Below, one piece after another: positions 43,559 to 50,810 of a stretch of 64,000 bases of DNA. The notes below the pieces were generated by a model that made no database searches, was not told the origin of the DNA, and worked only from the letters and a program-made list of their open reading frames with translations. Location: assembly GCF_027484365.1 (NCBI RefSeq), contig NZ_JAIXTC010000017.1, positions 1-64,000 on the forward strand, written 5' to 3'. Both the position numbers and the translations under genes were made by a program. The stretch comes from Brevundimonas sp. GTDB taxonomy: Bacteria; Pseudomonadota; Alphaproteobacteria; Caulobacterales; Caulobacteraceae. Positions within the stretch are counted from its first letter, which is position 1, and every line of letters starts with the position of its first letter.

Positions 43559-43912
43559 ATGGCAGCCGGGGAAAAAGTCGATCCGGCGGCCGCATGGGCC
43601 GCGTCCAGCGCCGCCGTGCGGATGCTGATGGGGGCGCCGCCGCCGTTGACGGCCGGGGTCACGCGCGGCGGCCGGCGCAGCGATCCGGCCACGGCCTGGC
43701 GGCGCAAGCTGGCGATCTATACGGCCGTCGTCGGCCTGGGCGCGGGCGTCAAGCCGATGCGCCGGTTCATGGGGGTGCAGCACAGCGCCGCCTATGAAGT
43801 CCTGCACCGGATGGAAGAGGCGCGCGACACGCCCGCGATCGACCAGTTGCTGGATCTGTTGAAGGCCGAGGCAGAACGGCAGCTGGCCAAGCCTTCGAAG
43901 GCGGCGGCATGA
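43559..43912 (+). CDS. small phage protein with DnaA domain IV-like helix-turn-helix
   Basis: A 117-residue protein. After a variable N-terminus, WRRKLAIYTAVVGLGAGVKP, then RRFMGVQHSAAYEVLHRME and ARDTPAIDQLLDLL, follows the order and spacing of the DNA-binding domain IV of DnaA (helix, turn, H-[ST]-x-V-like helix, acidic C-terminal helix). The similarity is faint. An origin-recognition role would fit its location just ahead of the replication genes. Confidence 0.5.
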   Translation: MAAGEKVDPAAAWAASSAAVRMLMGAPPPLTAGVTRGGRRSDPATAWRRKLAIYTAVVGLGAGVKPMRRFMGVQHSAAYEVLHRMEEARDTPAIDQLLDLLKAEAERQLAKPSKAAA

Positions 43913-44163
43913 GCGCCCTGCATCTGACCAAGATCCAGCGACGTCAGGTCGAGGTCGCGCGGCAGGAAATTTCGCCCTGGGGTTTGGCGTCGGCGATCGA
44001 AATGGGCGGCAAGCACCTAGTGCTGAAGGTCTGGTCGCGCTCCGGCGAAATCCATCGCATCACGATCGCCTGCACGCCGCGAAACGGCGGCGACGCGCTG
44101 GACATCACGCGCCAGCGCTCCAAGCGCCTGCTGCGCCAGATCAATGCGAGGGAAGGCTATTGA
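43909..44163 (+). CDS. small phage protein, HicA-like
   Basis: An 84-residue basic protein. GGKHLVLKVWSRSGEIHRITIACTPR then RQRSKRLLRQI has the strand-strand-helix order of HicA-like dsRNA-binding folds, but no HicB partner is nearby. ATGA overlap upstream and a TTGA overlap with the primase gene downstream. Confidence 0.5.
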   Translation: MSALHLTKIQRRQVEVARQEISPWGLASAIEMGGKHLVLKVWSRSGEIHRITIACTPRNGGDALDITRQRSKRLLRQINAREGY

Positions 44164-45311
44164 GCAACCTTCCTCAACACGGGCGGCCGCCGGAAATCAC
44201 GGTGCGCGAGATCTCGACGATGCTGGCCGACCGGATCGACCGGGTCTGTGCGGCGCTGGGGCTCGACGGGCACATCGTTCAGGGCGGACTGTTGCCGCTG
44301 AACCCGACGCGGCATGACCGCAAGCCCGGATCCTTCGTGATCCAGTTGAGCGGGACGCGGCAAGGGCGCTGGGACGAATACGCGACCGGCGAGTATGGCG
44401 ATGCGCTGGATCTGGTCGCCTATGTCAACTTCGGCGGCTGGCCGATCAGCCGCGAGGCCAAGGCCGAGGCCCTGCGCTGGGGCAAGCGGTTCATCGGCAT
44501 CGGCGACCACACCCATATGGACCCCAAGGCGGCCGCCAAGCTGAAGGCGGCGCGCGAAACGATGGAAGAGAACACGGCGCGGGCCGAGGCCCTGGCCCTG
44601 TCGAACCGGGACAAAGACCGGCGCGGGGCGCAGCGGATGTTCCTTGAGGCGCAACCGCTCGAACCGGGTCTGCCCGGGTACGAATATCTGCGCGAGGCGC
44701 GTGAGCTGGATCTGTCGCGACTGGAACGCCTGCCCTGGGCGGTGCGGTCACACCACGCCATGCGCCACGTCGAGTGCGACCGGTTCGTGCCCTGCCTGAT
44801 CTCGGCGATGATGTTCCCTGACGGAACGATCGCGGCCGTGCATCGCGTCTTCCTTGAGCCCGGCGGCAAGGGAAAGCTGGAAGAGGCCGTCCGCCATGGC
44901 TTCCCGACCAAGAAGATCTGGCCGCGCGGTTGGCACGGGGCGGTCATCCCGATCAGTCGCGGCCGCACCGGCCTTTCGCCACGCAGGGCGGCCGAAGCGG
45001 GGCTGGCTGACGAGTGCGGCTATTGGGAGGGCGTTGAGAACAGTTTCGGCGCGGCCATCCTGATCCCGGAATGGCGGATCAGCGCCGTCGGGGCGAGCGC
45101 GAACTTCGCCCACGTCGAGCCTGCGGTTTCGGCGACGGCCGTGATCGCCGGACGTGATCGGGACAAGGATCGCAAGGTGCTTAACGGCGTGACGGCCAAG
45201 GTCGATGAACTGCGGGCGAAGTGCGAGGCGCGGGATCTGCCGTTCATGGAAAGCTGGCCCGAGCGCGGCTTCAAAGACGTCAACGACATGCTGCGCGGGG
45301 TGCGTTCGTGA
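44160..45311 (+). CDS. phage DNA primase-like Toprim protein
   Basis: A 383-residue protein. The N-terminal half contains a zinc-less primase-like segment (LLPLNPTRHDRKPGSFVIQL, RGRW-type GRWDEYATGEYGDALDLVAYV). The second half holds a Toprim-like core (EGVENSFGAAIL with catalytic Glu, then AVIAGRDRDKDRKVLNGV with Asp-x-Asp). This layout is seen in alphaproteobacterial prophage primases paired with an SF3/VirE-type helicase, here encoded at 46023. The TTG start overlaps the previous stop. Confidence 0.75.
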   Translation: MSNLPQHGRPPEITVREISTMLADRIDRVCAALGLDGHIVQGGLLPLNPTRHDRKPGSFVIQLSGTRQGRWDEYATGEYGDALDLVAYVNFGGWPISREAKAEALRWGKRFIGIGDHTHMDPKAAAKLKAARETMEENTARAEALALSNRDKDRRGAQRMFLEAQPLEPGLPGYEYLREARELDLSRLERLPWAVRSHHAMRHVECDRFVPCLISAMMFPDGTIAAVHRVFLEPGGKGKLEEAVRHGFPTKKIWPRGWHGAVIPISRGRTGLSPRRAAEAGLADECGYWEGVENSFGAAILIPEWRISAVGASANFAHVEPAVSATAVIAGRDRDKDRKVLNGVTAKVDELRAKCEARDLPFMESWPERGFKDVNDMLRGVRS

Positions 45312-45739
45312 CTTGTGGAACATGCGATCGGCTGGCGCGTGAGCTGGCCGACGCTCGGGAAGAGCTGGAAGCCTGGCGCGCGGATCGGCGTGAAGGGGCC
45401 AAGGCCGACCAGTCCGTCGAGAGGATCGCCAGATGGTCCAGGGTTCTCGGCTGTTCCGGTCAGCGGGTGATCATCGCCATGACGCTGGCCGATCATCCGG
45501 GTGTCGCCCGATCCTATGACCGGATCTCGCAGATGCTGGGCGAAGACGTCGAGGCCCGCACGATCAAGGTGCAGATCTGCAAGCTGAGATCCGCGCTTCG
45601 CGCCCAGGCGACGGCGGGACGCCTGCCCGCCCGGTTCGCTGCGATCGACGGCGGGATCACCACGTCATGGGGCGTCGGGGTCAGCCTGGATGCGGAGCTG
45701 GCGAAGATCCTCTGCGCGGCCGCCGGTGAAGCGGCATGA
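45308..45739 (+). CDS. small phage protein with winged-helix-like C-terminus
   Basis: A 143-residue protein. A N-terminal coiled coil (CGTCDRLARELADAREELEAW) with two Cys is followed by DRISQMLGEDVEARTIKVQICKLRSAL, which resembles the recognition part of OmpR-type winged helices. GTGA overlap with the primase gene. Possibly a regulator or replication accessory. Confidence 0.6.
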   Translation: MTCGTCDRLARELADAREELEAWRADRREGAKADQSVERIARWSRVLGCSGQRVIIAMTLADHPGVARSYDRISQMLGEDVEARTIKVQICKLRSALRAQATAGRLPARFAAIDGGITTSWGVGVSLDAELAKILCAAAGEAA

Positions 45740-46026
45740 GCCTCCAGCAAGGTCAGCACCGTTTCAAGGGCGACAACTCCGGCCTCGGCCGCAACCCGTT
45801 CCGCTGGTCGGAATTCGACAGCCTGCCGCGGCCGGTGCGCGACGCGATCAACTATGCCCTGAGCGATCTGGGTTCGCGGCGGGCGCGCATGAACCTGTTG
45901 GCCGGGAAGTCGATCGACGAAGTCTGCGCCATCGAGCGCGCCGTGGCGCGGGCCTGCACCCGCCGCGACTTTCTGGACGCCTACGGCCCGGACCATCCCT
46001 TTGTTAACAAGGCCGGCGTCGCATGA
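45736..46026 (+). CDS. small phage protein of unknown function
   Basis: A 96-residue helical protein (RWSEFDSLPRPVRDAINYAL, MNLLAGKSIDEVCAIERAVAR). ATGA overlaps on both sides, so it is translated with the preceding regulator-like gene and the helicase. No domain recognised. Confidence 0.6.
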   Translation: MSLQQGQHRFKGDNSGLGRNPFRWSEFDSLPRPVRDAINYALSDLGSRRARMNLLAGKSIDEVCAIERAVARACTRRDFLDAYGPDHPFVNKAGVA

Positions 46027-48209
46027 GTAACGAGGCGCGCAAGGCGGCGGCGGCGGCCGCGAAGAAGAAGCACGAACGGGCGATCGCCCGGCTCGACGGC
46101 AAGGAACCGCCCAAGCCGGAATTCCTGCCGTCCGATCCCGAACCCGAGGGGGAAACAGACGCCATCGGCGCGGAAACCGAGGCGGCGGCGTTCGAGCATG
46201 GATCGATCCCGCCCATGGGGGCCGACGAAGCCTTCGCCTCGGCGCGCCGCTCGCTGCTGGAAGTCACGGCGCCCAAGGATCGATCGGCCAAGGCGAAGAA
46301 GGCCGAGGACGCGGCGCGGTTCGTGCGCGGCTTCACCTGGTCGCCCGACGAGCTGGGATTGCCGCCGCACATGCCGGTGCGGCCGCTGGGGAAGATGAAG
46401 TCGCACCTGTATTTCATGGATACGAACGACGAGTTCATCGAGCTGTCGGCGACGAAGCTGGGTCAGCAATCCGAGATGAACAACCTGTTCGGTCCGGCCA
46501 TCGGCTACCTGTGGTCGTTCTACGGCAAGATGAGTTCGAACGGCGAGCTGAGGATCAAATACGAGGACGTCAGCCGCGACCTGATCGGGGCCTGCGGGCG
46601 GATGGTCGGCCGCACCGGCCTGTTCGATCCGATGCGCAAGGTGCGCGGCCGGGGCGCGTGGAGGACCGACGAAGGGGTGCTGGTGCTGCACCTGGGCGAC
46701 CGGCTGTGGATCGGGGGCGAGGAACAGCCGCTGGGCGAATATGCGGGCCACGTCTATGCCCGCGACAAGGATCTGCCCGCGCCCGCGATCAAGGGGTTTT
46801 CGACCGAGCTGGCGGCCGTGTTCTTCGAAGACGGGGAGCTGACCGGCGACGACAGCCTGAAGGTGCCGGGCCGGTGGCTGTTGAAGTCGTTCCGCACGTG
46901 GACGTGGATGCGGCCGGATCTCGATCCCTATCTGGTGCTGGGCTACGTCGTGTGCGTGATGCTGGGGGCCGCGTTGAAGTGGCGGCCAGCGATCTATCCG
47001 ACCGGCGACAAGGCCTCGGGCAAGTCGTCGCTGCTGGACCTGGTCAAGAAGGTGCTCGGCGACCGGCTGATGGATCTGGCCGACCCGTCGGGCGCCGGCA
47101 TCTATCAGAGCCTCGGCCTGGCCGCGATCGGCGTCTGGGTCGATGAGTTCGAACAGGAAGGCGACACCGGATCCGACGCACGGGCGGCGGCGGTCATGCG
47201 GCTGGCGCGCTACGCCTCGGACGGCAAGAACATGGTTCGCGGCGGACAGGACGGGGTGCCGACCAACTATCAGGCGCGCGGAACCTTCGGCTTCACCGGG
47301 ATCAACCCGCCGCCGATGAAACCGGCCGAGCTGAGCCGGACCGCCATGCCGATGCTGGGCAAGTTCCCGACGCCGAAGAAGGGCGCGCCCGAGCTGAAAG
47401 CACCCGAGCTGTCGGAGGCGCTGGGGGCCGAGCTGGGCCAGCATCTGCTGACGCGGATCGTCGAGCGGTGGCACGACTGGCCTGACGTCCTGTCGGCATG
47501 GCGGGGCGTGCTATTGAGCCATGGCCACGACAGCCGGGCCGCCGATACGTTCGGGACGCTGCTGGCGGCCGCGCACCTGGTGCTGAAAGACGGGGTGCCG
47601 CTGTCGGCCGACATCGACCCCTTGGCCAAATGTCTGCCGAAGGCCGAAATGGGCGAGACGGCCGACGACAAGGCGAACTGGGAACGGTGCATCGACCGCC
47701 TGTTGCAGTCGCAGCCCGACGCCTGGCGCAGCTACAAATACCGTTCCGTGGGTGAGTTCCTGACGGCCGTTCTCGATGACCGGCCGAAGGATGATCCGGA
47801 CGAGACGACACCTGCGCACGCGCGCGACCGGCTGGCTACGGCGGGCTTGGGTCTGTGTACGCCGACGAAGGGGGCGCTGAAGGGCCAGCTGTGCCTGGCG
47901 GTGCCGTCGAACCATATTCAGGTCGCCAAACTCTATGAGGGGTCGCTGTTCAGCATGGGGGTGGGCGCGGTCGCGGGCGGGTGGGCGCATGCCCTGAAGT
48001 TCGTCCCGGCCGAGCTGGGGATCGCCGACCATGCCAAACAGCGCGTCGATGGATCCTCGGTCCAGTGCACGCTGCTGGCGCTGAAAAAGATCATCGCCCC
48101 GGCCGGTGACGGCGAGGCCAGAACGGCAAGGCCCGCCTTGACGGGTCAAGGCGGGCCGAACGATCAGCCGGGCGACCCCGGACCCGGAAGCGACGATATA
48201 CCGTTCTAG
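46023..48209 (+). CDS. phage replicative helicase-like P-loop ATPase
   Basis: A 728-residue protein. An Ala/Lys/Glu-rich N-terminus (about 1-100) leads to a globular region and then an ATPase: Walker A PTGDKASGKSSLLDLVKKVL (about 326-345), Walker B IGVWVDEFEQ (about 373-382), and a sensor-like RGTFGFTGINPPP. The layout is that of SF3/DUF927-like helicases in prophages that replicate with a Toprim primase. The C-terminal 150 residues may bind DNA. Its stop overlaps the stop of the convergent accessory operon. Confidence 0.78.
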   Translation: MSNEARKAAAAAAKKKHERAIARLDGKEPPKPEFLPSDPEPEGETDAIGAETEAAAFEHGSIPPMGADEAFASARRSLLEVTAPKDRSAKAKKAEDAARFVRGFTWSPDELGLPPHMPVRPLGKMKSHLYFMDTNDEFIELSATKLGQQSEMNNLFGPAIGYLWSFYGKMSSNGELRIKYEDVSRDLIGACGRMVGRTGLFDPMRKVRGRGAWRTDEGVLVLHLGDRLWIGGEEQPLGEYAGHVYARDKDLPAPAIKGFSTELAAVFFEDGELTGDDSLKVPGRWLLKSFRTWTWMRPDLDPYLVLGYVVCVMLGAALKWRPAIYPTGDKASGKSSLLDLVKKVLGDRLMDLADPSGAGIYQSLGLAAIGVWVDEFEQEGDTGSDARAAAVMRLARYASDGKNMVRGGQDGVPTNYQARGTFGFTGINPPPMKPAELSRTAMPMLGKFPTPKKGAPELKAPELSEALGAELGQHLLTRIVERWHDWPDVLSAWRGVLLSHGHDSRAADTFGTLLAAAHLVLKDGVPLSADIDPLAKCLPKAEMGETADDKANWERCIDRLLQSQPDAWRSYKYRSVGEFLTAVLDDRPKDDPDETTPAHARDRLATAGLGLCTPTKGALKGQLCLAVPSNHIQVAKLYEGSLFSMGVGAVAGGWAHALKFVPAELGIADHAKQRVDGSSVQCTLLALKKIIAPAGDGEARTARPALTGQGGPNDQPGDPGPGSDDIPF

Positions 48210-48475
48210 GATCTTAGCCCCTGGGCCTCCATCGTCGAGACGGCGTAGGCCTTCCAAGCCTCCAGCTCGCGGATGCGCGCATTGATCAGACGCGGAAGCT
48301 CGGTCAGCGCGCCTTTCGCCGCCGCGTATTCCCCGCCCTCCTGAGCGGCGGCCGCGATGCGTTCGACCGTGCGCTTGGCCATGGGCAACTCCCGCGACAG
48401 GCGGTCCACGGCGTAGGGGCCGTGTAGCGCCTCCCCGACCCGCATGACGAGTTGGGCGTTCGATAGGGGGGTCAT
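48206..48475 (-). CDS. small phage helix-turn-helix protein
   Basis: An 89-residue protein. GPYAVDRLSRELPMAKRTVERIAAAA is a plausible helix-turn-helix (L..~L-x-RTVERI), followed by a charged coiled-coil-like helix. Third gene of a leftward three-gene operon; its ATG overlaps the preceding stop. It may autoregulate the operon through the palindrome at 49371-49392, an inference. Confidence 0.55.
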   Translation of the reverse strand: MTPLSNAQLVMRVGEALHGPYAVDRLSRELPMAKRTVERIAAAAQEGGEYAAAKGALTELPRLINARIRELEAWKAYAVSTMEAQGLRS

Positions 48476-49014
48476 GCGAATAGCTCCTGTTGCGCCCATG
48501 CAGTCTCGTCGAAGAGGCCTCCTGCGGGCAAGGGTGATGCCCCGTGCCGGGCCGCCCGCCTCTGACGCTCCTGAGCGATCTGGCGGGCCGCGTGTGACAC
48601 GGGTTCGACAGTCGGGACGACAAACTGGTCCGCCGGGCCGTCGGCGAGGTCGATGACCTCGAAACGATACTCCGGTTTGACCCTGGCGACTGTCTGGGCG
48701 CTGCGCTTCATGTCGGCGGCCCAGTCGATCACCAGTCCTTCGGCCGCGACTTCGATCCCGCGTATGAGACGCCAGTAGCCGGTCGCGCCAACGCTCCGGG
48801 CGAAGTCCTCGGCAGACTGCGGCGCCCAGCGCGTGCGCTGGTCGTCAACAATCTCCCCCTTGGTCCATGCGTTGATGATGCTGGCGTAGCTGTCGCTGAA
48901 GGTGACGTCGCGGCAGAGCTGATGAGGTCGGCCGTTCTCTTGGTCGCAATGGACCGTGGAGCCGATGACGCGCCCGAACGGGTCCGTCCAGTCGGTGAGG
49001 ACGATGCGGGTCAT
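48472..49014 (-). CDS. phage protein of unknown function with C-terminal clamp-binding-like motif
   Basis: A 180-residue protein without a recognised domain. The first part (MTRIVLTDWTDPFGRVIGSTVHCDQ) is beta-like. A DWAADMKRSAQTVARVKPEYRFEVIDL stretch follows, then a basic segment and the extreme C-terminus WAQQELFA. QQELF fits the bacterial sliding-clamp-binding pentapeptide Q-x-x-L-F. Second gene of the leftward operon, ATGA overlap with the 49322 gene. Confidence 0.6.
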   Translation of the reverse strand: MTRIVLTDWTDPFGRVIGSTVHCDQENGRPHQLCRDVTFSDSYASIINAWTKGEIVDDQRTRWAPQSAEDFARSVGATGYWRLIRGIEVAAEGLVIDWAADMKRSAQTVARVKPEYRFEVIDLADGPADQFVVPTVEPVSHAARQIAQERQRRAARHGASPLPAGGLFDETAWAQQELFA

Positions 49015-49322
49015 GCCTCGACCGCCTCGACCATCAGGTCGACGCTGGTGATCGTGCCGGCGTCGTCGGCGACCTCGAACACAAGAGCGGTCGTGTCCGG
49101 GTGCTGGTAGCCGCGCGCCTTGGCGGCCGCCTCCTCCGGAGAGCCGGCGATCACGTCAATGGTCCATGTGACGGTGTACTGGCGTTCCAGACTGGCCAGC
49201 GCGGCGGCGTGGTCCATGGGGCCGGTGAGTTCGCTTTCGCCGTCGTCGCTGACGATGATCCATTTGGCGGCGTCGCTGCCGTAGGTCTCTGGCTCATCGG
49301 CGAGTTGATAGAGCTGTGGCAT
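49011..49322 (-). CDS. small acidic phage protein of unknown function
   Basis: A 103-residue acidic protein (many Asp, Glu and Ala) with beta strands in the second half (YTVTWTIDVIAGSPEEAAAKARG), a pattern often seen in small antirestriction or DNA-mimic proteins, but this is only a resemblance. First gene of the leftward accessory operon; the start follows AAGGA and the strong promoter at 49377-49405. Confidence 0.55.
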   Translation of the reverse strand: MPQLYQLADEPETYGSDAAKWIIVSDDGESELTGPMDHAAALASLERQYTVTWTIDVIAGSPEEAAAKARGYQHPDTTALVFEVADDAGTITSVDLMVEAVEA

Positions 49323-49370
49323 GGGTTCGGTCCTTTCCGAGCTGGCCCCGACCCGTTGCCGGTGACCATG

Positions 49371-49405
49371 ACTGGCGGTTTACTCCGCCAGTTAAAGGGT
49401 GTCAA
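49371..49405 (-). promoter_or_regulatory. leftward promoter overlapped by a perfect palindrome
   Basis: On the minus strand, TTGACA (49405-49400) and TAAACC (49382-49377) are 17 bases apart. The 8-bp perfect inverted repeat ACTGGCGG (49371-49378) and CCGCCAGT (49385-49392), with a 6-bp centre, covers the -10 element and part of the spacer. This is the geometry of a repressible promoter. Confidence 0.7.
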
Positions 49406-50030
49406 CCCGGCATGAAAGGAGGCAAGGGCGGCCACTGGCCGACCGCCGCCGACGCCCGGCGCAGCGCGGCCCAAAGGCCGCGTGGTGCGCGCCGGGGGCC
49501 GTATGTCCTTCCCTTCGGCTCCGGACCCGCCTGTGAGGTCAGGTCTGGCGCGCCTGTGTTCGCCCCTGTTCCACCACCACCACCCGGACCCTCTTGAAGG
49601 TGGAAGACGAGGCGGCGCTTTGATCTGCGAAGAGCTCGCAAAAGTAGATCCGAAAACCGTGGCTTGACCTGCCTTCGGGTCCGGGGGAGGGTGTGCGTCT
49701 GGCGGTGCTTCGGCCCCCTGTTCCGGCTGTTCCACCTGTTCCAATGCGAACCGGAACAGACAAATGCCAACGCAATCAACGACATAGAGCCGTGTTCCGG
49801 CTGTTCCGGCTGTTCCGGCCCTCCGCGTGTGACGTGCGCGCGGTCTTGTGACGCCCTCGCATGCGCGCGCGGGCGCGATGCTGAATGCTCTGGAACATCC
49901 GGAACAGGTGGAACAGGTCATAGAAGACGAGGCGGGGCTTGGCTTTGAGCCGTTCCGGTCGCTGTTCCGGCTGTTCCGGATCGGCCGCCTTACCGGCCCT
50001 CGGCCGCATCGAATAAACAATGGGTCGGAA
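49406..50030. repeat. non-coding region with clustered 9-bp TGTTCCGGC repeats
   Basis: No convincing gene lies between the accessory operon promoter and terS. TGTTCC-type 9-mers occur in direct array at 49719, 49728 and 49737; at 49793, 49802 and 49811; and near 49962 and 49971. Inverted GGAACA copies are at 49753, 49892, 49901 and 49910. Spacing within arrays is 9 bp. The first 300 bp (49406-49700) show no further signal. The arrays resemble iterons and could be a replication origin or a terminase recognition site. Confidence 0.6.
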
Positions 50031-50624
50031 ATGACCGACCGGGGCTTACACGCTGATCTGAGGGCGATCATCGATCAGGATGATCTGGTCGATGACGGCG
50101 ATCAGCTGTCGTTGGAGATCTTCGACGACTTCGCCTCGCCGGTCGCCGACCGCCTGGCGGATCGTGACGTCGCGATCCGTCGGCCTGGGCGGCCCAAAGG
50201 GTCTAAGAACCGCGCGGGGCTGAACGTCGTCAGCCTGATCAAGGCCACCAAGCGGCCGGGGCTGCTGGCGCTGAAGGAGTGGTCGGACCTGAACCTGACC
50301 GAGTTCATGCAGGCTACGGGCATCACGAAGCCCAAGGATGCCTTCGACAGCTGGCTGCGGGTCACGGAGCTGGTGGTGGCCTATGAGGAGGGCAGGCCGA
50401 CGCAGCGGGTGGAGCTGGACGGCAAGGTGGCGGTGCTGCCGGTGGCCATCTTCGGGGATGCGCCCGTGCGGCCCGACCTGGTCGCGGGCAATCCGCCGAT
50501 CGAGGGCGAAGCGGTCGAGGTGACCGACTGGACATCGACAAACGATATGGATCAGGCCCAAGGCTCACAGCCAAAGGCTCACGACGATGACGAAAGCCTG
50601 TCGTGGCCTGACGACGAGGCCTGA
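50031..50624 (+). CDS. probable small terminase subunit
   Basis: A 197-residue acidic protein. RRPGRPKGSKNRAGLN is a DNA-binding AT-hook-like loop common at the start of terminase small subunits; a helical central domain (LNLTEFMQATGITKPKDAFDSWLRV) and an acidic tail follow. The position just ahead of the large terminase supports the call. The 186 bp to the next gene contains a G-quadruplex-like tract. Confidence 0.65.
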   Translation: MTDRGLHADLRAIIDQDDLVDDGDQLSLEIFDDFASPVADRLADRDVAIRRPGRPKGSKNRAGLNVVSLIKATKRPGLLALKEWSDLNLTEFMQATGITKPKDAFDSWLRVTELVVAYEEGRPTQRVELDGKVAVLPVAIFGDAPVRPDLVAGNPPIEGEAVEVTDWTSTNDMDQAQGSQPKAHDDDESLSWPDDEA

Positions 50625-50658
50625 GAGCCGCAGATCAAGTATCTGCGCCACGGACTGA

Positions 50659-50689
50659 CCCCCTCCCCCCTCTTCGACCCCCACCCCCC
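50659..50689 (-). other. G-quadruplex-forming motif between terminase genes
   Basis: The minus strand has four G-runs of five or six with loops of 1, 7 and 1 base (5' GGGGGGTGGGGG, TCGAAGA, GGGGGGAGGGGG). Such a tract between small and large terminase genes is unusual and could mark a packaging signal or affect expression. Confidence 0.7.
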
Positions 50690-50810
50690 AAAACCGGGCG
50701 GCCCCGTTCTGAGGCCGGGGTGTTGTTCAGGCGAGACTGACCCGGTTGATACCGTCCCGCCCTCGACCGGCGCGAAACTCTGAACCCACTCAAAGGGTCG
50801 GGGGTCCGGG

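Noticed and set aside
43909..44163. HicA toxin of a toxin-antitoxin pair
   Set aside because: No HicB-like partner is adjacent, and the gene is embedded in an overlapping early operon.
49664..49948. A Cys/Ser/Gly-rich reading frame in the repeat region
   Set aside because: It is made of the 9-bp repeats, has no ribosome site and no conserved pattern.
49717..49980. GTTC direct repeats as SOS (LexA) boxes
   Set aside because: The alphaproteobacterial LexA site needs GTTC-N7-GTTC. Here units are 9 bp apart (GTTC-N5-GTTC) and in many copies, so a repeat array is more likely.
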